The notes under the pieces were generated by a model, which did no database searches, was not told the origin of the DNA, and worked only from the letters and a program-made list of their open reading frames with translations. From positions 1,971,993 through 2,035,992 of the forward strand of contig JAQNBH010000014.1 in the NCBI GenBank assembly GCA_028752905.1: a stretch of 64,000 nt of DNA, given 5' to 3'. Source of the DNA: Cladorhizidae sp. MBARI D1340-BT2. Lineage: Eukaryota > Porifera > Demospongiae > Poecilosclerida > Cladorhizidae. Below are positions 33,728 to 47,600 of this stretch, one piece after another (within the stretch, counting starts at the first letter, position 1; every line of letters starts with the position of its first letter). The translations under genes were made by a program, and so were the position numbers.

Positions 33728-34680
33728 TGTTACTGTTGATGTCACATGACATAGGCAGGGCCACAAATCAAATTATGGTGTTGCTGTGATGTCTTGGGAC
33801 ACTGGAGAAGTTTTAGGTCTTAAGTTCTGTCAAGCTTGTACGCGAATACTTGAAGATGAGACAGAGGCAAGTTACAAAGAATGGTTTGAGGGTCACAAGG
33901 TAAGTTGTGAAGCCTTGAAGGATGTTCTGGTTTCATGGAAGTTGTCGGAATACAAAACCTTTTGGGCATTCAGTCGAGAGACTGAAGCTTTTTGGTACAC
34001 ACACATAATTAGTGATGATATAAATGGTTGTCAAGCCTTATGGTCCTAGTGTTGAACTAGAGAAGGTAGATTACGTTAGTAAGCATTTTTTAAAGCATTT
34101 TGAGACATGCATTAAAAGGCGATGTTATGAACGATGGCAAGTGTGTCACTTTGGGTGGTGCCAGGGGGATTATTCACTTGTCTATAATTAAAACGTAAAC
34201 CTACTATATATGGGGGAGCAATTACAAATAACGAGGACCTATAAAGACGGGGATAATTCGCGATGTGGAAGCAATTTTTTTTAATCAACTGCAGAACATC
34301 CCCAACATGAGTATTGTCCTACAGGCATTTTGAGTTGAGCCTGCACTAAAAGTGAGGATCTTTTGCACAAGTGTTTAGGCGGCTACACACAGAATCAAAA
34401 TGAAAGTTTTAATTCTGTAGTGTGGAGTTGAGTGGATAAGACGGAGCATATGAGTGTGACAAGTGGCTTGCCGTCAATTTAGGTGATGGTGAGCTTCAAT
34501 GTTGGGAGAAGGTTGGCTTTGGTATGATTTAGTCTAAAAAATTGTCGAGCTAACATGTCCTTTGAGTGTTCTATTTTGTTTATGTGTGTTTTGCTTTGTA
34601 TTGTCAAGCTTGCAGGGATTACTGGAGGATGAGTGAAGATGTGCATGGATAATGACGATGGATGCACCTGGGCATGGAAG
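33728..34680 (+). pseudogene. Mutator-like transposase, part 3 of 3 (catalytic and C-terminal half)
   Basis: It begins immediately after the 27-kb insertion with 'TVDVT' then a stop (TGA in place of the usual TGG of DGTW), 'HRQGHKSNYGVAVMSWDTGEVL', 'FCQAC', 'YKEWFEGHKVSCE', 'YTHIISDDINGCQALW' (second acid region, about 33,995-34,045), 'KPYGPSVELEKVDYVSKHF' (about 34,035-34,095). Later come 'EYCPTG' and 'GGYTQNQNESFNSVVW' (about 34,380-34,430), the conserved C-terminal Asn/Glu motif. Together with 3672-3935 and 6143-6461 it makes one Mutator-like gene. Several stops show that the whole gene is dead. Confidence 0.82.
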
Positions 34681-35123
34681 CCCCTGCAAATTATGATGTG
34701 TTTATGTTTGCTAATTCAATATTCTTAAGGCAACATATCAAAACAAGTCCGATGCAATGTATATATAGTTTGGACACTGGCTTTTGCTGAAAAATAGAGG
34801 AAAGTGAAAGTCAAAGTCAATATGTTGCTTTCAACATTTTGTTTGTATCATATGCACACACACAATTCTAGTAATGAAGGGATGGGGTGTTTCTGGCAGT
34901 GGGAATGTGGTTAATAACTGCTTGGACTTGAAGGCAGGTGGGGATCACACAAGCATTTAGGATGAGAGGGGTTAACACTTCCATTGAAGAACACCCTTTG
35001 GAACCCTCAGAGAAGCATCTCGCATGCAAATGGGGAATTCTAGTTTTTAGTCCGCCTGGAATCCGCGTATCACCGCTTTTTTAAATTTTTTATTATTATT
35101 ATTATTTTTTTTACAATAAACAT

Positions 35124-35163
<40 letters not shown>

Positions 35164-35447
35164 ATTACTAAAATCTAAATTAAACCGTCCACCTCAGGAG
35201 ATCGAATGGGGAGGCGGCGGATCCAGAGGGATGCATTACCCCTCCATAAGTTGATCGCTAACCTCAGGAACACCATTTGGTGGGATTCCCAACCAATGTC
35301 CCTGGAGGCGTCCTATATCCCGGATGGTACGGATGGCATCCTCACTCCACCCCCCAGTGTCTCAACGACCATATGAAATTGACGTCCACAGCATGACTTG
35401 CCCCCACGGTTAGGACATGGACGGCGGCTTCTACGCATGCGTATTTT
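34681..35447. other. Non-coding stretch with an (AT)n tract, upstream of HAP2
   Basis: No gene was recognised. An (AT)n run lies at about 35,122-35,160 and a T-rich tract at 35,070-35,113. The more GC-rich 35,190-35,440 directly precedes the first HAP2 exon and may include its promoter and 5' UTR; no TATA box or other motif was convincing. On the minus strand 35,430-35,200 is partly open but unlike any family I know. Confidence 0.4.
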
Positions 35448-35663
35448 ATGCCTAGATACCAAAAGAATCTCATGGAGAGAAAGTGTTGGATTATTGTCAC
35501 ACTTTTAGCTATAGTGGATCTTCCTACATTAAATGCAACCCTAATTGCCTCCAGTAAAGTAGTCCTGTGTGGAAGAGAGAGTGTAAATAGTGAGCCAAAC
35601 CGGCTGGATGGTAAAAAGTGTGCCAAGAAGTTTGTAGTGGCTTTAACTGTAGAAAATGGAAAA
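35448..35663 (+). CDS. HAP2: HAP2 exon 1: signal peptide and start of ectodomain
   Basis: ATG at 35,448, with a second in-frame ATG at 35,472. Either gives a signal peptide with core 'CWIIVTLLAIVDLPTLNA'. 'LIASSKVVLC' and 'KKCAKKFVVALTVENGK' follow, matching the family N-terminus. Donor AAA|GTAAGT, phase 0. Confidence 0.88.
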
Positions 35664-38600
35664 GTAAGTGAAACAGCATGAAAGTGCATAGCCAAGGTTT
35701 GCTATTGTATTTGTTTTGTAGATTGCTAAATATAATTCTCATTTTACAGAATGCTTCAGGTGCCATTTATGCTCGGCTCAAGTTTGTTGACCATGAAAGC
35801 CAAGGAAAATCGGATCGTGAGCAGTTAACCAGACCATTTCGTGTAATAGTGTCAAAATCTGAAGTATATGTTAAGTATCCATTGACAGACATACAGGTAA
35901 GTTTACTTGTGTAAAATGATTGGAAATCAGATCGGCTTACTTGAGTTAATGGTTGTTGACCTGGGTGCTCCCTTGTCCATCTGACCACACCATTTTGCTA
36001 CAGGTTTCTATATTAAGTTTCACAATGCCATGCTGTAGAATTCAGCAGTCAGATGACCCTTACGAAGAATAAGCATATAGGACAAAGGATAGTCCCTATA
36101 TATATACCTCTAAAAACAGCTATGCTTGGTTAGACCTATGTCTTAGTCTATAGTTTCACAATGCCATGCTGTAGAATTCAGCGGTCAGATGACCTTACCA
36201 AGAATAAGCATAAACTAGGACAAAGGATAGTCCCTACCTCTAAAAACAGCTATGCTTGGTTAGACCTATGTACTTTGGTCAAAACTTTTCTATAGCCTTC
36301 TTCAATATAGCTTAGCAAGCAGAAGCCAACTTCTTCAAATTTAGATACTTGATCAAATCAGAGGTTCAATGTTGAAAAATACTCTGTAAGAACCCCGGAT
36401 CTCTCTGTGCTTGTATCAGGTAAGTACCACTGGTGAAGTTGGGGTGTTGGTTGCTACATGAATTGCTGTTGAAGAGTTTTGGTTCTAATTCGCGAGTGAA
36501 GCAAGCCCTCGCCAGAAATTGAAGATAGAGTTTGAATTGCCACACATGGGCATATCTATTAACATGGTAAATTCACCATAATATACAGGAATACGTTGTC
36601 TTCCTTAAATAAATGAGCTTATATATGAAGAGAAAAGATGAGGAAATATATAGCTGCATATTCAAAGATCAATGAAAGAGAACTGGCCGAATAAGAGGGA
36701 GAACAAGTGGCAGGGTAATATCTAGCTATCAGGGAAAGGATGCTGGGGTTTCATTATAACATAGATACTTAATTCCTCTGTGTGAAGGAGAAGACACCAT
36801 TTAATCAGGTTAGACTATAGTTACCAAGCTTGGTAAGGAAGAAAAAGAAAAAACAATTCCTTGGATGGCAAGTATAAGATAGAAATTGGTTTCAGAGTCG
36901 GTAAATAGAGGAAAGATAATTAAAGCATACTTTCAATAGAGGAACTATGGAAAAGGATAATGAGGAGAGTTTTATGCAAATGATGAAGAGGATACTGAAC
37001 ACATAAAACATAACAAGAGTACAAACTATCTCTTTAACAATATGTCAGAAGTTCTTGTCAGGCTTCTGTATGGCATTCCCTCGGTCTTAATGTGCTTCTG
37101 ATCTTCAAGGGAAGCTGTTTCTAAGTACTCTTAGTTAGAAAAACCTCATCTCTCAGCCATACTTCACGAACACACTTCCTTGCCAGCTTATATGTTGCAA
37201 GGCATCGAGTTGTGTAAAAACTTGCATCAGTTAGGAATCTGCAAGGATTGTTTAAATATCTATAAATCTTGGCTACTCGCCCATGCACACATTCCCCATT
37301 GTACCATTATTGAGACATCATGTAAGTGGCAGAGAGTTGGGGAGCAAGACACCTTGCAGCCCCCACTTCCCCCCATGCATCATCAATAATGTAGAGAACA
37401 TTTAGGGCTTAGGAAGTTGCTAGGGCAATGCAATCTGACAGTGCTGGGATTTAGGCGAGTAACATTTGGCTTGGCAAGTGCTTCAGCTCACTATATACAC
37501 AATGTCTTGCATTCAAATAACTAGACATTTTGCTTTTATTGTAGTTACCCACCATTAGAAGTACTTGGCTATGACTCTGTGAGTGTGATGTGTAGCTTTG
37601 GAATGTTCGCATACATCACTGGAATGCTCAGAATGACCACAAACTCGATCCAATATTTTAGCAAACTGAGTAGCTTTCATCTGCATTTACTTCTTTGACA
37701 AGGTAGATTATCTATTGCCATGTATATATGCTCAGTAGTCTTTGCAATGGAAGCAAAGTTAAGTTGGACTATGTGCATCCAAGTACCCTTGAAATTCATA
37801 ATACTAATATTTCTCTCAGACCCTGTCTGTCGTATTTCTTTGTCATCAATGGGCACTCATGCAGAGAACCCAGGGAGGATAAGATGAGGAAGAACATGGG
37901 CAGGGTTTTGGGCCCTTAGGCCTTACTCATTGCTCGTGCCATGCCCCAAAGCAGCCATAATGGCCAGATTAGGGTAGTTATGACCGAGGCACACTTAACC
38001 AAGGGGAAGAAAATTAGGCAGGGTTTTGGGGTTTGGGGCCTGTCGGTAATGCCCCCTGGCCATGTTTTAGGAGGGTGGGGGGATATAGGCAGGGTTTTGA
38101 GCCTGTAGGCCATAGCTTCAAACTAGGATAGTGTCAGGGCTATAATATTTCTTCCTTTCTGATTGTCTGGGCACTCACATATATGATCCAGGGAGGAGGT
38201 GACCAGGGGGAAGGTCTTGGTCTTATACATGCTTCATGCATTTCTACCGCAGGTGCCCAATTGACCACTTTTTGGCTAATAAAAATTTATAATTTCTTGA
38301 AAACATCCCACACAACTGTGGGTATGGATTATGTGGTATGGATTATGTGAACAGGTAAAGTGTCAATATAATGGGTGTTGTCTAAAATATATTTTTTTGT
38401 CTTTTCTACACTATAGTCGTGCAATATTATATGCACTAGTTACTATGCTCATAGTTGCCCAGGCTGTTTAAGGTATAGCTATACTGGTGCACTATCTCAT
38501 TCTGTTCAAATATGTAAGCATAGCAAGCGCTACGCTTTTTGCTATTATATTATTGCAGGTCAAAGTTCATTTTTGTAACATAACTAGCAGTATATTGTTT

Positions 38601-41600
38601 GGCGAGTGAAAGTAAGATGGAGGAAAAAGGGGGAGGGGGAAATGTCTTGGCCAGAGGGACAACATTGCTAGGCATTCTCTTCTTTCCTTAGCTGCACCAA
38701 GAGAGCGTTTTCACATTCAGCTGCACGTTTTGGCATACTTTCTTAGCTCTAGCCTTCTCATTTCTTATCCTCCATCTTTCTTTCTTTCCTTGGTCTCTAA
38801 GGCATCTATCATTAAGTTTCTTTTTATACATTCTTCTAACTTTATTCAAAGTTTCATGTAAACTATTACTTAGCTATATGTGGCGGATAAAGCACATTAT
38901 TCCATGTACTATATGGATCCATGTAGTATAGTAGAAAATCTCGATTTAAACTATATATCATGCAAAAATCTCAGTCGACATGATTAGGCTTTCCTGAATA
39001 ATATGTGGTTTTTCAGTAACCACTCTGTGGGTACTCTTAAAGTAGTGAGATTGGTGAGCAAAGTGAGCTCTCATAGGGAGTTTGACTGAAAAAGTTGGCA
39101 CTGCTGGGCATGGCATATCTATGTAGCTATGTATATATGTATCCATGTATCTATGCACTCGCCATACGTTCATCTGTAAAAAAAATATGAGGGGGTCACC
39201 TGCCTTAAAATAAGGTGGGCCTATATATAAAGTGGGAATGGTTGCATAGTGAAGAGAATGGTTAAGAAAATGGCAGCATATTCTAAGAAGACGGCAGAAA
39301 ATTTGAAGCTATAGGAAATAATATGCAATAGAGGCAATTGAGAATGGACTGCATCTAGAGAATATCTGAGCAGGGCTTCAACCTTGCAGTTAGGAATCTG
39401 AAAGGAATATAAAGTATCTACAATTCTTATGTACTTCCCTTACAATCCAAGGGTTACAATATGATGACATCAATAGTGCACAGATTAGAACTGTATTAGT
39501 CCTTCAGCTTCGAGCTACAATATTGTACAGATCAGTTGTATTAGGCCTTCAGCTATGCCAGGGCCAGGACAATGGCTGCAGCAATGCTAAAACAAATGTA
39601 ATCCCTCTCCATTGCACCTTTGCTTGCCACTCAATGCCTTGCATTTATTACTAGTAAAAATGGAGTCAGAGAAGGGTTGATCTACACTTTATACACAGGG
39701 AAATAATATGTGATAAGTGCGCACATTGTTGGAGTCAAAAAAGAAATCAGAATACTTCCAAAAGCTGATCATGTATTGAACTGAGGAATTCATTTAGTTA
39801 GACCATTAGTGGCAAGAAGTTCCATAATTTTAGTAGTCTGTTCATAGTTAGTTCTAGTAGTCTGTTAATAACCTGAATGGTTAGTTCTAGATCTTGGATT
39901 TCCAGGTGAGTTAATGATCTTGTACAACTAGTTTTTCATGATGCAATATATTTTGTGAATGTGGTTGGTGAATGCGGTAGGTGATTTTTTCTTCTTCGGA
40001 AAGTCATTGGTCCAGAATGACTGAGCATGGACGTCAGATGATGAGTGCTGTAGCAGCTGTGTGAGTACAAAAGGACTGGCATTGACCCACATTGGAAGGG
40101 AAACTTTCAATGGATTTTGGTGTTAGATGACCGAAGTGTGGTGTGTGTTTATGTCCCAAACATAGTCACCAGCCTAAATAGCTGCTGCCACAAGGATGGC
40201 TCACTACTTAGCTGCTGCCACAAGGATGGCTCACCACTTAGATTGTACAATTTTCTTTTTCTGTTCTAAAGGTATGACCAAGAACAATGTCACCCGCCAT
40301 AGTCATAGTAGTGAGGAAACGGTCTACAAACAACCACGCATGACAAGACCTTTCTGTGAAGCTTAACCTTCAGTTGGGTTTTCTGAAAACACTTCTAAGC
40401 GAGTTCTTGTCTTGTGCTGCAGTAGCTATGCACATGTGTATTAGTGAATGAGCACCTAGAAGTTAAGCTGGACTCAATCACCTGCCTTTGTGAGTCAGTC
40501 GTGCATTGCACAGATAGCATGGAGACTTTCTAGTATGCAACACTTATGTAAGACATTGCTAGACAAAACTTGGTTAAATATGCAACTCCAGAACATTCTT
40601 GCAGGTAATTTCCTATTTTGCTTGATGTAGACCTGATTGGGTTCTCATGTCATGACATTGGGTTGGAAGCTGATCTGAGGTGCTCTAGATGCATGATGGC
40701 ACTGCCAAAGAGTTTGTATTATCCAGAGAAGGTCTTGTTGAAGTGTCACACACTACCAATTTTGTGCCTCTCATGGAGCAAGGCAAGTTGCTGGGAGTAC
40801 CAAACCAGACAGACTTGAACCTAGGTGGAAATTGCACACTAGATATCTGAGCATTTCTTGTAGATGGTGCAGGACCTAGGAGAGACTGTACATGTAGCTT
40901 ACTCCCCACTTTTCACCTACATGAATCTCCTTTTTTTCCTCTTTGTTCATGAAACTATTTCTACCAGAATCTTCATTGTAAACAGATATTTCAAGAAGAT
41001 TACATTCACATGACTTTCTGAATAATCTTTGCTTCTTGACACATTGCCCTGACGAAGGATGGAGCATCTAGCTGAACATCAAGAACCAAATTTTAAATTG
41101 ACTATTTTTCATTCAATTGAGAGTTTATTGAAAGATTATTCATGCATTCAGGACTCAGTATAATATATAAAATATCATATTATTACTGCTCATTGCATGA
41201 TGCTATTCTGACTCATAGCTCTTTTACTTGAAACAATATGCCTAGGTCAACACCTCTTCAACAACCAAAAAACATAAACTATCATGATTTTATTAGTCAA
41301 CTGATGACATCACTCAATCCTTTGCAAAAATCCTGGCAAGAACACTGATGATATGCAGTAGCTAGTTGGAGCTTGATATCAAGCTGCAGTGCTCTGTGAT
41401 GTTATATGACACAAAGAAGTCATCCTTATAATATAGCAATCTGTTTATGTACATATGGACACCAGCTAGGGTTAGAAATACTGGATTAGTGTCCATGTTG
41501 ATCAGCTTGGGAATGTTTTTTTGAATACCTAGACCAGTTGTCTGGGGGAAAACAGGAAGGCACTCACAGGGCCATAGCCACCAGTCAGGTTGGTCAGACT

Positions 41601-44600
41601 GACCACTTTCTAGCTACCAGATCCAAACCCATGACGACCAGTACCAGTCGATCAATTGTCATGTGTCATCAACGGCTTCATCTTTCTGCCTGCTGAGTCC
41701 ACTTCTATTTCAGCTGCAATGACATTTACTTCATTCCAACAGTCACTATATGTTGTACACACTGCTCTCTCCAAAAGCAGCATGATGTTATTATAGTTAT
41801 ATCCAGTCATAGTGTTAATTTTGTTGGAAGGCAAAGACTGGTCCTGCGAGGTGATAGAAGTGAATCATCAGCTAACTTGATTCAGTTGCTTCATTTGAGG
41901 GAAGAAGACAAGTTCTGAAGTGCTTCAGTGGCTAGGTAGGAGTGCCCACAAGCACACTGCTCATGAAAGTTAGAATGAGATTTAAAAAATCATGGCTCAT
42001 CATTTGTTATGCAAGATCCTTGAAGATATTCTCAGCTCCCCATTCCTTGCTGCCATGATTGATGAAGCCACTGACAAGCCATACAAGGAACAACTGACTC
42101 TAGGTGTGAGACGGATTAGTGAGGATTTCGTGGTGACTGTGGAGTTTCTGGGAAAATTGATGCACAAAATACTGTTCTGGTGACGATAGAAACCTTTCTG
42201 AGATTCCAAATTCCACTGGCAAAACTCCATGGTCAGTAATATGATGGATGCAGCACTATTGGAGAGGCTAGTGTAGCGTGTAGCGGCAAAAAAAATCAGG
42301 AAATGGAGCCATGGGCTATGTTTACACACTGCTTTGAACACTGCCTCAACCTTGTTGTAGACGCACCCCAGTCATAAGGATTACCTGGACATATGTGTTG
42401 AAGTGGTGAAGCTAATTAAGTTCTCTCCAAAGCGAGAGGCATGGTGTGTGAAGTGAAGGAAGAGGCGATGCTCCTGGTGTGAGAACCCTGTGCCCAACAA
42501 GATGTACTGTCCATGCCGATTCTCTTGCCAGCACACTTTCAAACTATGGTAACATCATGCTGCTGTGGGAGAGAGCTGTGCGTACAACATCTGATACTGG
42601 GAAAAGGTTGAAGAGGTAAGGAATGAGCTGGATGTTTAGGAACCAAGACTAGATATGAGATGAAAGGTGCCAAGGAGCAAGGCAGTGCTCCAATTCAGTT
42701 TGCAGAACCACCAAAAGAGAATACCGCCAGGTGTGTTTTGAGGCTCTTGATCCTGTCACAAGTACATGCAGCAGGTTTGATCAGGAAGGTTTCAAGACTT
42801 TCTCTAATTTAGAACAGAAGGAATGTCAAGGGGACTCTTACAATGAGGAGCAAGACTTTCTTCTATATGTGATGACTTCGACAAAGAGGAATTTGTAGCA
42901 GAGCTGTTAACCCTCTGTGAGCTGTAGTGTTCAGTTATGGAGGATTAGGTAATATCAGTTTCTAGCATCAAGACTGCACTGTTGACCCTTTATAAAACTC
43001 AACAATTTCATAAAAATGGGTTGCAAGCTGTTTAAGTTATTTAAGTTACGCAAACGTTTAATTGCATGAAGTCCTACCTGACGACTACAATATCTCAGGC
43101 AAGGCTGAACCACCTTATGGTCCTGCACTACCACCAGGACAAGTGCGATGATCTTCACATGATGGCTGTAGGCAATGAATGAATAGAAAAAATGACACCA
43201 GAAGAAAAACATTTGTTAATTGTTTTCATTATTTTGAACACTAATTATTCTTTTTCTTTTTCGTATTGCTTAAAAATTATATTGCATATATCCTGTTTCA
43301 GTGAAATCAACCTGACCATCTCAAATCTGTGGCCCTGAATAAAGATTAGTAGCAATGATCAAACAATTAAAGCTGTTGAAATGCCCAAAACGGAATGAAA
43401 CCACTGACTTCTTGGCCGACATTTCAGAACTAATCAGTTACGAAGACATTGTTAGTTTGTTTTCAAACTTAATATTGTAGGGGAGTTTGATGCATTTGTT
43501 ACTTTCATGAGTGTTGTGCTGAGTCTGTAACCTCTAGAAAAATGACTGATTTCTCATGTCACAAATGATGGCCACATCATAGCATTGTTTGATCAGTGGC
43601 CTTGTCCTAATCTTAGCCACTACCTTAACTCTAACCCTAGCGATTGGTTTGCCCCTAACCCAAGCCAGTGTCCTAACCCTAGCTACTGCTTAACCTTAAC
43701 CCTAGCCACTGTCCTAACCTTAACCTTAACCCTAGCCAGTGTCCTGGCTTTAATCCTAGCCATTATCCTGGCCCTAATCCTAGTCACTTCCCTACTGCCC
43801 TGGCCCTAACCTCAGATATTGCCCTGGCCTTTGCTCCTAGCTGAAGGCCTAAACCAGGTCTGAACTTTCAGTATTAATACTGTCCCTTCAATGATGTAAT
43901 AATAGAAGCATAGATACAGATTATCTGTAGTCAACGAGCTCTGAGACTAGAGATATGTATCTCACCATAAACTGACCCTACAAATTTATCGTACCATCAA
44001 AATACATAGGACACATACCAACCACAACAAGGCCTTGGCCAAGGGGCCTGAAAAAACAATGCCATAATGTTGACATGATAACCCACATGTGCAGACTGTA
44101 CTGACTGGATACGGGTGAGGTAGGTAGGATACGGAATATATCTACCCACTTATTAGCCAATCAAATCATGAGAAATGACGTGGTATTATACATTCCAAAT
44201 GATACCTTTATTATCAGACATATGCATGTCGTACATTGTGCTTGTAGGAAATTGTTAACAATGGACCATATGAGAGGCATAGTGATGTGCGACAAGTCTG
44301 GAATGCAGGATGGGATTGGAAAAAAAGAAATTGCAACGCCAAGAATGATCTAGATTGCATTGTTAGTTCTGATGTGTTATAGTAAAGAATTCAAGTCAGG
44401 CAGGGGAGGCGTGGAGTGTGTCTAGTTGTTGTAACTGTTGTTAACCAAGACATGCTCTACTGAACTGTGTGTGTGTGTGTGTGTGTGTGTACGTGCTTGG
44501 ACTATTATGTGTGACTGTGGTCTTGTCTTTTCTGTGTATATATGTATGGTTGGTTAGTTAGGTTATGTATGCTTATATAGATGTAGAAGGGACTCATGTT

Positions 44601-47600
44601 ACCTTTTACATTGTGGGCCTGGTGCACACCCCATTTCCTATATCACATCATTTATATACATTGTAACACTATCACTCGGTTGTCAGACAGAGTGTATATG
44701 TTCGAATTATCATATCAATCAACTCATAAGTAGTAACTCTACTAGTAGATAGTTAGCTGAGTTGACTAGGCAGACTAGATTACTACATTAGTATACTAAA
44801 AAGTGCTCTTTTGGATGGGTAGCTGAAACATTGGTAATTATCCCTCGGGAGCTATTTTCAAGTCGATCAAAATAAAATTGCAAAATTCTATTCACTTGCC
44901 AGAAAGTATTATACTCTGTGTTGATATAATTAGTTATCCACTGGGGAAGCAGCTTCCATGTATCTTAACAAAAGCCTCATGGACTCAGCCATACTTTAAC
45001 CCGCCATACTTCAACCTACATGGACTCAGCCATACTAGAACTCTCATCTCAGCCATACTTTAACCCTCATGACACAGCCATACTTTAACTCTCATGTCTC
45101 GGCCATACTTTAACCCTCATGACACGCCATACTTTAACCCTCATGACACAGCCATACTTTAACTCTCATGTCTCAGCCATACTTTAACCCTCATGACACA
45201 GCCGTACTTAACCCTCATGACACAGCCATACTTTAACCCTCACGACACAGCCATACTTTAACCCTCATGTCTCAGCCATACTTCTACCCTCTTTTTCTAG
45301 CCATATTTGGAGCCTCTTGTCTCAGCCATATATCAATCCTCATGTTACATTTTAAGGAATTCCAAAGGGCGACTCACAAAACATAATGATGCTCAGTCAA
45401 CAGATAGAAAGAATATGCATAATTATGCAATGTAGTAGTGCTCATCAAATATTTCCTATAGCTTACCAAATGACTACTAGTCAAAATTGATGCTTGCCAC
45501 ACTCATACTGATTCACATGTTTTTAATTATTGTTGTTCTTTCCCACTCTCCCCCACACAAACTACTCGGCTGAATCCTATCCCCACATAAACTACTCCGC
45601 TGAATCCTATACCCACACAAACTACTCGGCTGAATCCTATCCCCACACAAACTACTCTGCTGAATCCTATCCCCACACAAACTATTCCGCTGAATCCTAT
45701 CCCCATACAAACTACTCTGCTGAATCCTATCCCAAACAAACTACTCCGCTGAATCCTATCCCAAACAAACTGCTCTGCTGAATCCTATCTCCACACAAAC
45801 TACTCGGCTGAATCCTATCCCCACACAAACTACTCTGCTGAATCCTATCCTCACACAAACTATTCCGCTGAATCCTATCCCCACACAAACTACTCCGCTG
45901 AATCCTATCCCCACACAAACTATTCCGCTGAATCCTATCCCCACACAAACTACTCCGCTGAATCCTATCCCCACACAAACTACTCCGCTGAATCCTATCG
46001 TGGTATGCCAGCTAGGTCCAGCTGACTTTTTCTCCTCCATTTTCCTTTGATCTATTCCTAATGTTTATTTACATCATTATCTTCTATCAATGCTTTGTGA
46101 AGTTTCTGTAACATCTTACTGTACACCGAATCTGGTGCATCACAACTCTATTTACTGTAGGGATTTTGTAACATCGTACTATACACTGAGTCTGGTGCAT
46201 CACAACTCTATTTACTGTACCGATTTTGTAACATCGTACTATTCACTGAGTCTGGTGCATCACAACTCTATTTACTGTAGGGATTTTGTTGTTGGCCAGA
46301 AAAACAGCAACGATGGCATTCTGGCCAAGTCACATATTTCACGGGACACAACAAACAAGAGGGCAGGCACTGGGTGCGGACACATAATACGGAGCATTGC
46401 TCGTATGATGATCAGCTATGGTGAAATATTTTTTAATTAATACTCTGACAATCTGTTGTAATGAATCCTTATCTGCACAGGTACAGAGTTCATGAGATTG
46501 GTGACCCGTATGTTACTTATACTATCAAGGTGACTCTCCAACAGCTAAATTATGAGATAAAGCAGTATAGCAATGGCACGAGCCTCCCTCCAAAAGAAGT
46601 ATGGAAAACTATTGGAAAGGCATTTGTAGGCCCACAGATTGAAGCTCAGAACATCAATAAAGTTGGGATGGGAAAATCATCCACACCACAGGTCACTACA
46701 CTATTAATTTTAGCATTTGCCAATATTGACAATATTTATTTGCTATTAGATTATAGCAACGTGGCTTGGAGATTTTCGTACCACTTCATATTTTCCCAGT
46801 TTCAGGACTAAATATCTATTGATACCCGACCCTTTGATAGTTAAAGTGCCAAAAACTCTTCGTTCTAGTGAAGAAGCACTCTTCAGAAGAGAAGCCATGG
46901 CAAAAGAAGAGTTTACAGTAAAGATAAAATAGTGCTAACTAGCATGATGAATGTATATGATATTTTAGATTTAAATATATTTAATAGGCGGGGCAAGATT
47001 ACTGGATGGTCATAGATAAACATTTAACTGACTTTACTGGTACCAAGTGTAACAAGGTTGGCTCTACATATCGGTCGCTACACACCATGGTGAACAGATG
47101 CTACCGAAAGGAAGAAACGTACGATTTATGAATGTGTGAGTGTGTGTGCATGCATGTAGGCATGTGTTTGCGAGAGAGAGATTTGGAAAGTGAAGCAAAT
47201 ACTAGCCAGCTGATTATTTCTCCATTATTGTTATAATGAACACCATCCAAGGATACCTTTCATAGAAGACTGCTCACGTTTAATCTTTTCTGTTTTTTTC
47301 CTGGAGAAATGTTCTATGTTCTCAGAAAATCCTAAATGAGCAGTTTTTTATTAAGAATTCCTTTTATTTGTCGAGCGAAGAGAGGCACTTGCTATTCATG
47401 AAAACCCATTTTATGTATGTACATATCTTCACACACACAGCAATAAGCAGCCTCCATATACATGCATGTGAACTGCTACATCGTAACTCTGTACATGCAC
47501 TTAGTTCTACTAAGAGAAGGTTCGTGTTTAACAATGAAAAGATGAAAATGGGAGCAAGAAATGAGCGAGAAAGAGCAAGAGAGTGCTGTTGAAACTGAAG

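Larger units (their letters stand above)
35897..44247 (+). other. HAP2 intron 2, 8.35 kb, repeat-rich
   Basis: It contains a direct duplication (36,013-36,270), a dispersed GGCAGGGTTTTGGG-type repeat (37,780-38,240), a 31-bp duplication (40,170-40,235), a hAT relic (41,900-43,170) and telomere-like low-complexity DNA (43,590-43,860). In 38,240-41,900 I see no gene or clear element. Short open frames there lack family resemblance. Confidence 0.75.

Noticed and set aside
35200..35430. Minus-strand open stretch ('CPNRGGKSCCGRQFHM')
   Set aside because: It is short, interrupted and unlike any family I know; it lies where the HAP2 5' region should be.
36362..36419. Possible HAP2 exon ending at an excellent CAG|GTAAGT donor
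   Set aside because: Exon 2 joins exon 3 (44,248) directly in phase 0 to give the expected family sequence. This 58-nt piece would break the phase and its product is not HAP2-like.
37180..37389. Cys-containing 69-codon plus-strand frame ('CKNLHQLGICKDCLNIYKSW')
   Set aside because: Part of it recurs in decayed form near 39,380, so it is more likely a repeat than an exon; no family was recognised.
47381..47414. 34-nt candidate micro-exon between HAP2 exons 7 and 8
   Set aside because: It fits in length and donor, but lacks the Cys expected there and has a weak acceptor, so it is not annotated.
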